From Ursus arctos (Eukaryota; Chordata; Mammalia; Carnivora; Ursidae): DNA of 64,000 nt. Within the stretch, counting starts at the first letter, position 1. Every line of letters starts with the position of its first letter. The DNA lies in contig NW_026622985.1 in the NCBI RefSeq assembly GCF_023065955.2, forward strand, positions 72,095,931 through 72,159,930, read 5' to 3'. The notes under the pieces are model-generated. The model was not told the origin of the DNA and made no database searches. It saw nothing but the letters and a program-made list of their open reading frames with translations. Shown here piece by piece: positions 12,369-24,004 of this stretch. A program made the translations under genes and the position numbers.

Positions 12369-15023
12369 CTATTTTTCTTTCATTTGTCTTTGTTGCTGGT
12401 TAAGTATAAATGAGATGGTGGTCCTGCTGTTATTGAGAATCACATTTAGCAAGGTCACAACTTGTTCAGAATGGAAACAAGGAGAGTTAAACAGAGCTAT
12501 AGCATTCATGGAACACTTGTATCTGGAAATCTGCTATGGTGTGGGATCTATCTTGTTTAGTCATTGTTATTTTGTATTTTTCTGTGACAAGCAGCCAAAC
12601 ATAAACTAAATGATGTTGTGACTTTGAGAGAAGTTGCAGAGCATGCTTGTCTCAGCCTTTCCTTTCTCTGTCCCTGATTTGTAGATTTGTCTGCCTACAG
12701 AGTGGCTGGATTTGGGACTGCTTGCTCAAGGTTAGTTTGCAGATGTCAGCTGGGTTGGGACCAGGAGTAAATTTATCTAATTATGCAGCATAGGACTGGA
12801 AAATTTTTTTTAGCTGCAGATCTAAAAGCAGCTTCTGAAAACAGCTTCATCATTAATAAAGTTCATATTTTTATCTCCATCTGCCCTGACTCACTTATCA
12901 GCTGTGTTGAGATCACTGTGAATTAGTTAAAATAATCATGTAGCTATATATAGTAGTGTACAGGTAAATGTTCAACAGTTGACTCTCCAGGAATAATAGC
13001 CTTGATTATTAGTTTTTGCTGATGTTGGTGATTGAAATACCAATTTTCAGCTACAAATGTGACATCACTAAACAAGTTGGACAGATAGTTACAGCAGCAC
13101 ACCATTCTGCAGTATTCCTGCCATACAGATATAGGAGATGTATATCTCAAGAACTTCTATAATAGTAACACCTGGTAAAATTATCAGGAAATTATGACTT
13201 TAAGTATGAATTACCTTCATATTTTTCATAATTTATTTGTTATATTTGTATAATCTAGTTTTTAATAATAGTTGTATTTAACAAGAAACTTTGAAAATTT
13301 CTGAAGAGTAAAAACTAGCTTTCAGGAGTCAGTATACACTGGCTTTCACACTTATGAACATCATTGAAGAATTATACATTTTAGAGTTATTGTTTATGAA
13401 AATTCTATTTCTAAATATAATTTAAGTGTCATATTCATAACAGAATGTTGCACTATTTTAGTAATCTTTGTTTCTGTGTTGCAACTTATTTAATACTAGT
13501 CAGAAGCTAATTAATCCCATGCCTAGGTAAGATTTGTAGGTTTTTGTGTTTTTCTTCTACGTGAGTAAAGTAGAATGATTTCCTATACTTCTGTCTTGAA
13601 GTATAAGTTCCTGGTATTCAATGATTACCCTTTATAACATCCTGTGGTAATTTCTGATATTTAGCTCCATGAATGGGGTTTCAGGTATGAATAGGAATTA
13701 TATTACAAGCATTAGGTTTTGGTTATTAAAATGCCTGGTTTATTAAGTTGATTTACATTTCATTTTTTAATAAGCAAGTACTACTGCTTCAGTTATTCTT
13801 CCAAATCCATCCTTCATATTTTATTCAAAATTCCCAGGAGTTGATTACTAAAGAAGTGGAAGTTTTGCTCCTTTGATGAAGAGTTTCCATACTCTATCAT
13901 TTAATATTATTTAAATATAGTGAGGCTCACTTTCCTTATATGTAGAACATGTGAACAACAATACACTGATGTTACCTTATGGAGACTAATTAGAAGACAG
14001 ATATAAAGCCACCAGAGTAACAATTGGTACCGACCAAGATTTCTCCATTTGATCATTCTCAGTCTTGCCTGACTCTCATAATGCTGAATTTGCATTCCAG
14101 ATGTGAGACCTGGATTTTCTTTCAGGAAAACAGCTTACTTAAGAGAGAAATTAAGAAATGATACATAGGTATTGACACTTTGGATTTGTATCCAATTAGA
14201 ACTTAATGTCAGAAGGAGGAGACATCTGGACATTAGGTCATAGGAGAAGAAGGTAATTGATAAAACAGTGAACAAAGTCATTGATTTTTAGACTCCTAGT
14301 CTAGAAATTCATGAAAAGGTCTAGAGCCCATGGCATTTGGTGGGTAAACGGTGGCACTAGACTTCTGAAGTGTTAGGTTAGTTAGCTTTGCCATCGCTAG
14401 TCATTAAAAGAAAACTATTTGTTAGAAGAGACATGGACACTTCTATCTATCAGAGAATGTGTTTAGACAGTTGATGTGAATATAAAATGGGAGAAGTCTA
14501 TTTATTGTGAGTGACAGTATAGAAAATAAGTTACCATCGGAATTTGAAAGTTGATGTTTCAAACTATACTCTTGATTCCTTGACTAACCATGTGACTTTT
14601 CAGCTAATATTTAAGGCTTTGTTATAATAGAAATCAGATTTTATTTATGATAAGTATTCCTCTCAAGATCTTAGATCAAGGCATATGAATAATATATAAA
14701 AACGTATTTTTGCTATATGTTTTATAATATCTGGTTTTGTTCGAGTGAACAGTGTCAGTATCATGAGGAAAATGCATTTCGTATTTACTCATTTTACTTT
14801 AGATGAACTATTGCCCTGTAAATAATTGATTTTACAAAATGGAAAACATTATCAAAGAATTAAGCAGATGCTCAGAGAATGTATTTATTCTCCTGGCAGC
14901 TGGCTGCCATTGCCAGTGTGTCATTCAAACATGCCAGCCTGCCTTTCAGTGCTGACAGTTGCTAGGGGCCTGGTTTTCAATGATGCCACTTGAGTCCAGT
15001 CTAAAACCTGTGAAACCAAAAAT
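12369..15023. other. Unique DNA, no gene seen
   Basis: No coding gene or assignable repeat. Two blocks stand out as complex, repeat-free sequence: 12790-12950 and 14820-15005. The second contains nested TGGC/GCCA words (CTGGCAGCTGGCTGCCATTG). They may be conserved non-coding elements; this is not proven. Confidence 0.5.
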
Positions 15024-15035
15024 AAAGGTTGATTT

Positions 15036-15640
15036 AGTATTTCTATTTTCTTTGGGTAAATACCCAGTAGTGGAATTACTGGATGTGCCCTATGTTTATT
15101 GCAGCATTATGTATATAATAGCTAAAATATGGAAGCAATCCAAATGACCATTAATAAATGACTGTATAAATAAGATGCAGCATACATACATGATGGAATA
15201 TTACTCAGCCATAAAAAATGAAATCTTGCCATTTTTTGACGACATGGATGGGCACAGAGAGTATTATACTAAGTGAGATAAGTCAGACAAAGACAAATAC
15301 TATATGATTTCACCTATATGTGAAACCTAAAAAAAAATAAAACAAATGAACAATATAACAAACAGATCTTAAATACAGAGAACAAACTGATGGTTGCCAG
15401 TGGAGTCATTGGGTAGGGGTTGGGTGAAACAAGTGAGAGGATTAAGAGGTAGAAAATAAATAAGGCATAGGGAGTATAGTCAATAATATTTTAATAATGT
15501 TGTATGGTGACAGATTTAAATATGTTCATCTTGGTGACTGTTGAGTATTGTGCAGAATTGTCAAATCTCTTTGCAATATGCCTGAAATACTATACAATAC
15601 ATAGCATTGTATATCAAGTATACTTCAATTTTTAAAAATG
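15036..15640 (+). mobile_element. L1 3' end with 5' inversion
   Basis: From about 15090 the sequence reads as sense L1 ORF2 C-terminus and 3' UTR ('GTTTATTGCAGCATTATG', 'TACTCAGCCATAAAAAATG', 'GATGGTTGCCAGTGGAG'). The first 50 bases (TTTGGGTAAATACCCAGTAG) are the antisense of an adjacent L1 segment. This is the signature of 5' inversion by twin priming. A likely imperfect target-site duplication is AAGGTTGATTT (about 15025) against AAGATTGATTC (about 15653). No frame is intact. Confidence 0.85.
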
Positions 15641-15662
15641 AACAACAACAAGAAGATTGATT

Positions 15663-16218
15663 CTTGTTGCAGAAGAATCTAAGGGAGTGTTTACAGTTGG
15701 AGGGTCTTAACCGGTCTGTCTATATGAAGATCTTCGTGCTTGTGGCTGCCTTATAGAAGAAACTAAGCGTAGAAAGCATCACGCACAGAAGAGAACCCTA
15801 GGATATATCCAGTGGCCTTTGTTTAAAAATAAACAAATGACCATCCATAGTACTGCTTTTATGTCTCTCTCTACATAATTACTGAATTGGATAGCTGGTA
15901 TAGAAATATCTTATGCTTATTAGAGCCAAATGTTTGGGTTGGATATCAGATGTTTTTCCCCTTCTTCTATTTGTGCATCTAGATGCTGCATCTTTTCCAT
16001 AGACAGCTTGTAAAAGTTTCACATGAAAGCACACAAGAACAGGGTGATTAGCGATTAGCCTTTAGGTAAGAAAAAAATATATTTTAGCAAAATTTAAGAT
16101 TGTGTTTACCTTAACATAGGTAAATATACTACATAAAATTAAGTAATGGGTTCATATATCAATACTCTCTACATCGTTGGGCCAGTCACCTGAACTCATT
16201 TCTGTTTCTTCTTTGGAA

Positions 16219-16251
<33 letters not shown>

Positions 16252-16624
16252 AAAAAACCAAACAAACAATGAACAAAATAAGCAAAAAAGAGCAAGGTGC
16301 CATGGTTATCTGGACTTTTCCCATTATGCTCCCTAGCTCTCCTTGAATAAAGATACAAATTATTGTTATATGTTAGTCATGATTAATAAAGCTATTTCTG
16401 CACTATGTCATGTTCTTTACTTAGAGTGCTGTTGTTGTTCCTTCCCTGACAAAAGGAACAGAAAATCTGACAAGGAGGTCAGGACCTTAGGCATGGTGCT
16501 GGACCTCCTCACATAATCCCCCCAGAGCCCTTCCTTGTAAGACTTTACTCTTAAGGTTGCTGACATCCGTTGAAATTTCAGTATGTCAGAACGATGTATC
16601 CTGCCTTCAGATGAGGGTACGTAT
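15663..16624. other. Unique DNA with a short CAA repeat
   Basis: No gene or dispersed repeat recognised apart from the CAA microsatellite at 16220-16250. Confidence 0.5.
16220..16257 (+). repeat. (CAA)n microsatellite with A-rich end
   Basis: About ten CAA units, then an A run. The reverse strand gives an artificial cysteine-rich open frame, which should be ignored. Confidence 0.95.
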
Positions 16625-17165
16625 ATGCTCTGGCTATCTATTGCTGTGTACCAACTTACTCTAAAACTTAGGGCTTAAAATGACCGTCGTGTTTTCATAT
16701 CTTATAACTTTGTGGGTCAGGAATTTGAGGCCTAGCTCAGTTGGATAATGCTTTTCATGTACTTGATACAGACTGAGGATACTTGGTAAGATGCAGCCAG
16801 CAGATAAGATGGTCTAGAATGTTCAAAGTGGCTTCATGCACATATCTGGCTCTTTATCTGGGAATTACTGAAAGGCCGGGGACACCCAGGATTGTTAAAC
16901 AGAACAACTAGGTGTCGTGGTCTCTCATATAGGGCTATCTCAGTATAATAGGATACTTTTGGAGCTTCAAGGCTCCCAAAGAGATTGTCTCATGATCTGG
17001 AAGTAGAAGTGACCTGTGTCTTGGGTTCTGGGCATAGAGTGTTGCACTTGGTCTTTTCTATTGGTTAAGCAGATACAGTGCCTTCACATATTTAAGATTA
17101 GAAGTAGACCTCTTCTCTTGGTAAGAGTAAAGTCAAAGAATTTGTGACCACTTTATCTGTTACAT
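16625..17165 (+). mobile_element. Old mammalian interspersed repeat, unassigned
   Basis: Starts with 'CTATTGCTGTGTACCAACTT' and 'CTAAAACTTAGGGCTTAAAA', which match a common old mammalian repeat whose consensus begins with a 'GCTGTGTAACAAACC' word. Later parts fit it too (GTGGGTCAGGAATTTG, 'TGGTCTCTCATATAGGGC', 'TTTCTATTGGTTAAGCAG'). I cannot place the class with certainty. Confidence 0.6.
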
Positions 17166-17587
17166 TAGGTATTTGTGAGCACTAGTAGAGGATATCATGC
17201 CTCAAAACGACCATGCACATTCGAAGTCTCTACCAAAGTGTTCTTTACTAGAAGGAACAATAAGGGTTACTACCTGAATATTTTCAAGATGTTTTGGACA
17301 AACATTTCAAACAAGATTATAAGATTAATGATTCACATGTAACTTTCCATAATCCTTAATTCATCCTCAATTTTAAACCCTTTTTGGCAATCTCAGATAA
17401 ACTGATTCTGCTTTTGGCTTTATACATGTGGCTAGTCATTTCAGTTCTATTGACCTCAGACTCCTTATGCCATATTTTTTTCTGTCTCAGTCTTTGCCAT
17501 TGACAATTACTCAAAGCCGTTGAAATATTAATTAAATTAATGGTTTGCCATAGGAGAATTGGCCTCTTACTATTTCCATAGATCAAT

Positions 17588-17736
17588 TTTTGTGTGCATC
17601 AGAATCACCTGGAGGGGGGCTTCTTATAACACACACTAAAGTTTCTTGTCTGGGGTATGTCCCCAAAATAAGCATTTCTAGTAAGTTTCCAGATGATGCT
17701 GATGCTACCAATCCAGGCATCACCACCTAGACTAGG
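17588..17736. mobile_element. hAT-Charlie non-autonomous relic (MER3/MER5 type)
   Basis: Contains 'GCATCAGAATCACCTGGAGG' at one end and 'CCAGATGATGCTGATGCTAC' at the other. These are the paired terminal blocks of MER3/MER5-like elements, which are almost symmetric. The extreme terminal inverted repeats are eroded. Confidence 0.75.
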
Positions 17737-18200
17737 TTATTTAAATTCTGATCATTCTCTCTGATTATTACTTTTCTTAGTACCTAGCTACAATCTGTAT
17801 CCCTTGAGATATATCTCCTGCATTAGCTCTAAAAGGGTTGTTCCTACAAGGAATATTAGAGTTTAAATACAATAGAAATTGAGATTATCAGGAGGTATCA
17901 AAAGATTTGATTTATCAATAATTAAATAAAATTTGTATCTCCTCATTACCATTAATTAGAGGTATTCTAATACGTCTTGAATAATGATCAAAAGAGCACA
18001 AATAAATTAGCTAATGAAAATATTTTTTGAATAAATTCTGTAATATCTTTTTGAGGATTCCTGTCAGTTTAGTTTGCTTATAGAACATCATTTTACACTT
18101 GGAGGGCATTTTTACTTTATTATTTAATTCTGTGTCGAAATATTAAACATTCTGCTTTCAGGTTGATCTTCTGGAAACTTTAACTTAGTGAAAAGGTCAA
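17737..18200. other. Unique AT-rich DNA, nothing recognised
   Basis: No coding frame or assignable repeat was seen. Confidence 0.45.
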
Positions 18201-18825
18201 TATGGTTGTCCTTATACAAGTACCCCACTGTCTTGGCTATTATAGCTTTTATTAATTTTTGAAATTGCAAAATAAGACTCCCAAATGTTTTTTCTTTGTC
18301 AGGATTGTTTGGCTATTATGTTGCTTGAATTTCCATTGCTTGGAATTTAATAGCAGATTGTCAGTATGTGGGGGTGGGAAAAGTTGAGAATTTGAAAATG
18401 ATTATGTTAAGTCTGTAGATAAATTTTAAGAGTATTGCCATCTTGACTATATTGTATTCCAATCCATGAACATGGGTTGCTCTTCTATTTATTAAGGTCT
18501 TTAATTGTTTTTCTGAAATATCTAATAATTTTCAGAGTAGAAGGGTTTTTTAAGTTTTGTTTTTTTATTTTGTTGAATTTCCTTCTAAGTATGTTATCTT
18601 TTTGATGCTATTATAAATAAAATTATTACTTCCCAGATTATTTATTTACATTATAGAAATGGAATTGACTTTTATATATTAATCTTACATCTTGTAACCT
18701 TGCTGAACTTCTTCATTAGTCTAATAGAGTAGTAGTGGATCTTTCAAGATTTTCTACATGTATCATGGTACCTGCAAATAGAAATATTTTTTACTACTTC
18801 TTTTCTAATCTGGTTGACTTTTTAT

Positions 18826-19047
18826 TTTTATTTTTTTAAAGATTTTATTTTATTTTATTTTATTTTATTTTATTTATTTATTTGAGAGAGAGTGAGCAAG
18901 AAAGAGCCCAAGCCAGGGGAGATGCCAAGGGAGAAGCAGACTCCCCATTGAGCAGGGAGCCTGATACCAGGCTCCATCCCTGGACCCTGGGATCATGACC
19001 TGAGCTAAAGGCAGACACTTAACTGACTGAGCCACTCAGTCGTGCCT
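18826..19047 (-). mobile_element. SINEC SINE nested in L1
   Basis: Minus-strand SINE with a TTTTA-repeated tail on the plus strand. Target-site duplication CTGGTTGACTTTTTA (from 18810) against CTGGTTGCCTTTTTA (from 19048), one mismatch. The flanking L1 sequence continues on both sides. Confidence 0.95.
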
Positions 19048-19680
19048 CTGGTTGCCTTTTTAAAAAATTTTCTTGCCTAATTTCCCTGACTAGACTCTCG
19101 AGTGCAGTGTTGAATAGAAGTGGTGGAAAAAAATGTCTTTGTCTTGTTCTTGATCTTAGGCAAAAACATTGTCTTTCTCCATTAAGTATGTTAGTTGCAG
19201 AGTTTCCTACATGCATTTAATCAAGTTAGGCAGTCTATGTTCTATTCATCACGAAGTGTTGTTGGATTTTGTCAAATATTTTTTCTGTATCTCTTGAGGT
19301 GTTCCTGTGCTTTTGCCTTTATTCTGGTGATAGTCTGCTTTATAGTAATTGATTTCCTGATATTAAACCAATCTTACATTCCTGGGATAAATGCTTAGCC
19401 ATATTGTATAAACTTTTTTATATATTGTTGTACTTGGTTTACTGGTATTTTTTAGAATGTTTACATTCATGTTTGTATGCAGTATTATGTGTAGTTTTCT
19501 TGTGAGACCTATCTGGTTTTGGTAATAGGATATTAGTGTTCTCATAGCATGCGTTGGGGAATGTTCACTGATCTTTTCTTTTTAGGAGAGTTTATGAAAA
19601 ATTGGTATTCCTCTCTAAACGTTTGAAAAATTTATCTTTTTGGCCTGGGCTTTTCTTTGTGGAAATATTTTGATTACCTA

Positions 19681-19785
19681 TTCTATCTCTTTACATCATA
19701 TATATATGTTTTTATATTTCTTATATATAAATATAATATACTAATTCTATCTCTTTACTTCATATATATGTTTTTATACTTCTTG
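19681..19785. repeat. Tandem duplication, 64-bp period, within the L1
   Basis: Copy 1 starts at 19681 (TTCTATCTCTTTACATCATA) and copy 2 at 19745 (TTCTATCTCTTTACTTCATA). Both continue into ATATATGTTTTTATA. The copies differ by a few bases. Confidence 0.85.
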
Positions 19786-19827
19786 TTCTTATTTTTCATA
19801 TATACATATATATATATTTTTCCTATT

Positions 19828-20041
19828 TATTTTTATTTTTTAAGATTTTACTTTTTATTTGAGAGAGAGACAGATAGCAACAGGGATGGTGAGAGAGACA
19901 GAGAGCAACATGAGCGGGGAGGAGAGGGAGAAGCAGGCTCCCACTGATCAGGGTACCCGACATGGGGCTTGATCCCAGGATCCTGGGATCATGACCTGAG
20001 TGAAAGGCAGACACTGAAACAGCTGAACCATCCAGGTGCCC
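19828..20041 (-). mobile_element. SINEC SINE nested in L1
   Basis: Minus-strand SINE body from 'AAGATTTTACTTTTTATTTG' through 'CATGACCTGAGTGAAAGGC' to 'CATCCAGGTGCCC'. Target-site duplication about TATATTTTTCCT before against TATATTTTTCTG after (20043 on). The target lies in the AT-rich tandem region of the host L1. Confidence 0.92.
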
Positions 20042-20711
20042 TTATATTTTTCTGTTTCTTGTTGAGTTCATTTTTGTAGTTTATGTCTTTGTAAGAATTT
20101 GTCCATTTCATCTAAGTTATTTAATTTGTTGGCATGTATTCTCTTAAAATGTTTTTTATTTTTGTGAGGTTGACATTTATGTCTCCTGTTTTATTCTTGA
20201 TTTTAGCAGTTTTACTCATGTCTTTTTTTCTTGGTTACCATATTAAAGGTTTCTTAACGTTGCTGATTCTTCCAGAAAATCAATTGGATTTTTGTATTCT
20301 TCTGTTATTTTTCCTATTCTTTATTTCATTTATTTCAAATTTAGTCCTTATTAAATTTTTCCTCCTTATTGTTTTAGGTTTATTTTGCTCCTTTTCTCCA
20401 GTGCCTTAAAATGGAAGGTTACTGAATTTAAATCTTTCTTCTTGTTTAATAAAAGCATTTGCAGTTATACATTTACCTGTGAGCACTATTTTTATTGCAT
20501 CCCACATGTTTTAGTATGTTGTACTCTGTTTTTGTTCATCTCCAATTTCCTTGTGTTTTTTTCTTTGACCCTTTGTCTATTTGGGAGTGTGCTGCCATTG
20601 TTTAATTTCTACATATTTGTGAATTTGCAAAATTTCTTTCTTTTTTTTTAATTTCCTTTTATTGTGGTTGGAGACCATACTTTGTATTATTTAAATATTT
20701 AAAAATTATTT

Positions 20712-20912
20712 TTTTTTAATTTAAAAAATGTATTTATTTATTTATTTGAGAGAGAAAGAGAGAGAGCAAGAGCACAAGCAAGGTGAGGGGCAGAGGGAGA
20801 AGCAGACTCCCCACTGAGTAGCAAACCCAATGTGAGGCTCGATCCTGGGACTCCAGGATCATGACCTGAGCAGAAGGCAGATGCTTAACCGACTGAGCCA
20901 CCCAGGTGCCCC
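20712..20912 (-). mobile_element. SINEC SINE nested in L1
   Basis: Minus-strand SINE from the T-rich tail to 'GAGCCACCCAGGTGCCCC'. A short, weak target-site duplication is possible (AAAATTATT before, AAAGATTATT after). Of the three nested SINEs its boundaries are least certain at the tail side. Confidence 0.92.
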
Positions 20913-21344
20913 TAACAAAGATTATTGATGCTTGTTTTATGGCTAGTTTATGGTCTGTCCTGGAGAGTGTTCCAGGTGAACTTGAGAAGAATGTTTTTCT
21001 GCTGTTTGGGGGTGAAGTGTTCTGTTAGTACTAGTTGGTTCATAGTGTTCTATTTACTTGTTGATCTTCTGCCTCGTTGTTCCATCAGTTATTGGAAGGG
21101 GGTTATTGAAATCTCCAACTCTCATTGTTGAGGTGTCTGTTTCTTCCTTTAATTCTGTCAGTTTTGCTTCAAGTATTTGGGGGGTTTCTTGCTAGGCTCA
21201 TATATATTTTGTAATTGTCATGTACATCTGGTGAATTAACCCTTTTAAAATGATAAAATGCCCTTCTCTGAAATGCCTTTTTAATATGTAATGTTACATT
21301 TGGCCTTATAATGGATAATCATCATGTTTCTATACAACTGCTAA

Positions 21345-22950
21345 TTTCTCAAATTTTGATCTTAGTCTTTTAGGTCAGTGCTGGGTATGACTACTAGCTA
21401 TAAGTAGAAAATCAATTTGTAATGTATTTTAAATTTAAAAGTGCCCTTGTTCTAATTAAATAGGATTCACAAACAAAGACAAATGTTACTTGTGCAATGT
21501 GGCAAATGAACAGAAGTGTTTGTGTGGGGCCAAACCACACAGCTGAGTATATGGTTAATTCTGTATCAAGGAGAGGTTTGTTTTAAGGATTGCTTATGGT
21601 AAAAGATGATAATTGATATGGGCTTTAAAGAATATGAATAAAGAATTCCTCAATGGTATGGAGTAAGTAATGTTTGTGGAAAAGAATAATGTATGCAGTG
21701 TCATGGAAGTGAAAATTTACAAGCGTGATTAGGCATCAGGAAGAATAACTTGATTAAATCAAATAGTGAAGTGTGGTAACAGACATAAAGAGAACAGGAT
21801 GTAGACTCTTTTTAGAGTAATTATTCATTTCTACATTTATTGCCTTTATGTGCCTGGTATTGTGGATCAGTGAGGAGAGGAAGCTATTACTGAGATGGAA
21901 TAGAGAGATATTGGGAATGTAGATTTCAAGGGTGACATGTCCCATTTTTAAAAATTAACTTATTCTTTGTACTCAAAATGTTTTTATAATCTATGAATGT
22001 GTCAGGTAACAAACCAATTTATCTTTGAATTGGAGTCACTTCAGGAGGCAAACCAATAACATCTAATAATTTCTTTATATAGCAGCAAGTAAGAGAGCTG
22101 GGGCAAATTAGACATTTATGTTTCTAGTTGTTGAAATCTAGAGAATAGTAAGAAGTGGGAAGTTTCAGATGAGGGGCTAGATATGAGAAAAGGTGCTACT
22201 AACACTGTCCCTGTTTCCCTCCATTTCTTGTATTTTGTCAGGTATTACTTTCAGCTTAATAGCATCTGTATTTACCTGTTATTTTAGGAAAAATAAAATG
22301 AAAAATAATGGAAAGGGATAAAAAGATGAGAGAATGAGGGATTAAGTGTAGAGGTTAAGGGAGGGAAGATGACGAGATGAGTACATGGGAGCATTATGTT
22401 ACATCATGAGAAAGAAACTGACAGGAGTGAAGGAGTGACAGAAGAGTCAAGATTACAGAACATGTCAATGAGACACAGTAGTGTTTTATTCCATTTATTC
22501 TTAAACTATATGATTCTGGCATTCTGCTTAAAACTCTTACCCTTCCTCCAATGTTGGATTCATAGGCCATTGACTACCCGTAAGAGTCTGAGGGTGTTTT
22601 ATTTTGTGAGAAAATCTAATTTTGTACTAGCAGACCTAAACCATTTTTAACCATTTATGTTAAAACAATCTTCTGTATAATGATAATTAACTGTATTTCC
22701 TTTAAATTTTAATAGATGTAATTAACATAAGGGGTGAATTGTTTGAAAAATATACAATACATATAATTCACATAGAATTATATGGAAATGTCTTGTCTTA
22801 TTTCAAAATTTTTATATTTTCTGAGCTTCAGGACTAAATTACAGCTATTTTGATTTTTTTGTTAAAGTTGAAATGATTATATGTGCACCTTATTAACACA
22901 GAGACCATTTATTGACTGTTTCTATGTTGGATACTAAATTCTAACTTTTA
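21345..22950. other. Unique AT-rich DNA, no gene seen
   Basis: No repeat family or protein domain recognised. Short open frames, including one of 84 codons at 22396-22650, have no family resemblance. Confidence 0.5.
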
Positions 22951-22964
22951 AAATCATTAATTTG

Positions 22965-23145
22965 GGGCATATGGGTGGCTCAGTCTATTAAGCATCTGAC
23001 TCTTGATTTTGGCTCAGGTCATGATCTCGGGGTTGTGAGATTGAGCCCCTCAGGGCTCTGTGCTGGGCATGGAGTCTGCTTAGGAATTCTCTCTCCCTCT
23101 GCCCCTTCCCCGCCCCCGTTCATGGTCATCCTCTAAGAAAAAAAA
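22965..23145 (+). mobile_element. Older carnivore SINE (SINEC type with 'GACTCTTGATTTTGGC')
   Basis: Plus-strand SINE with the older internal variant 'AAGCATCTGACTCTTGATTT' and no AATAAATAAA tail. It ends in a simple A run. Perfect 14-bp target-site duplication, AAATCATTAATTTG, at 22951-22964 and 23146-23159. Confidence 0.95.
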
Positions 23146-23164
23146 AAATCATTAATTTGTTATC

Positions 23165-23612
23165 CTACAAGTATTTACTGTATGTTCAATCTGTGTCATA
23201 CGCAGTTTAGATACGGGAGAGTCCGCAGGGGACAGGACAGAAAGTCTCTGCAGTTACGGAGCTTAACTTGTATTAGAGGAGAAAGTCCAGAGTAAATGAA
23301 ATGCATGAATTGGAAAATAGCAAATAGTAAGTGATATGAAATAATAAACAGGGTATCTGGAGTGTCTTTTAGAAAAGTTGGCCTCAGAATGGCTCATTGA
23401 TTGGATGGAATTTGAATGCAGCCTGAGAAGTCTGAAGGAACTGGCAGTGTGAAGACCTGGGGTAGGGACTGCCTGGGAGAGAGAATGAGAACAAAGCAGT
23501 TTTAAGGGAACTAAAAGGAGACCAGTGTGGCTGGAGTCATGTGGTCAGAGGGAAGAACTGACAACATGGAACAGAGGGAACAGAGACCTGGGAAGGATTT
23601 ATGCCAGGGAAT
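23165..23612 (-). mobile_element. L2 LINE relic, antisense
   Basis: Reverse complement of the L2 3' part. Plus-strand landmarks are 'CAAGTATTTACTGTATG', 'ACGGAGCTTAACTTGTATTA', 'AATAATAAACAGGG' and 'GACCAGTGTGGCTGGAGTC'. Heavily diverged. The SINE at 22965-23145 landed just beside its end. Confidence 0.8.
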
Positions 23613-23734
23613 GTCAGATTCTGTTTAAAATTTTTCTCAAAGATTTCATATAAAACATTTTTATTTGATAGATGAGTATTTTAAAAGTCTAAATGCTTTG
23701 GTTCTCCCCCTCACTCTTTGCCTCCTGTTTATAT

Positions 23735-23945
23735 ATTGAAACTTTAACTGTCAGTGTGAAGGTATTTGAGGTGAGGTTTTTGGAAAGTAATTAGGTTTAG
23801 ATGAAGTCATGAGAATGGGGCCCCCATGATGGGATTAATGTCCTTATAAGAAAAGGAAGAGATACCAGAGCTGTTTCTTGTTCAGCTATGTGGAGGACAC
23901 AGAGAGAAGGTGTCTATCAGCAAACTAGAAAAAGGGAATACATAC
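23735..23945 (+). mobile_element. ERVL-MaLR LTR fragment (MST/MLT1 type)
   Basis: Matches the central part of a MaLR LTR: 'AGTGTGAAGGTATTTGAGGT', 'AGTAATTAGGTTTAGATGAA', 'GATGGGATTAATGTCCTTAT', and 'TGTGGAGGACACAGAGAG'. Both ends are missing and no internal retroviral sequence is attached. It is followed directly by a TG repeat. Confidence 0.85.
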
Positions 23946-23946
23946 C

Positions 23947-23983
<37 letters not shown>

Positions 23984-24004
23984 ACATGTGTGTGAATGTG
24001 TTTG
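23947..24004 (+). repeat. (TG)n microsatellite, imperfect
   Basis: Thirteen pure TG units at 23951-23976, then an imperfect TG/CA tract to about 24004. Confidence 0.97.

Larger units (their letters stand above)
18205..21340 (-). mobile_element. Antisense L1 ORF2 relic split by three SINEs
   Basis: The plus strand is the reverse complement of old L1 ORF2 (reverse transcriptase back toward endonuclease). Landmarks are 'CCAATCCATGAACATGGG', 'TTTTTGATGCTATTATAAAT', 'ATTCCTGGGATAAATGCTTA', 'TATTTGTGAATTTGCAAAAT' and 'AACTTGAGAAGAATG'. The fragments on either side of each SINE continue collinearly, so this is one L1 with SINEs at 18826-19047, 19828-20041 and 20712-20912. It has many frame breaks. 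An L1ME/L1MC-age element is likely. Confidence 0.87.
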
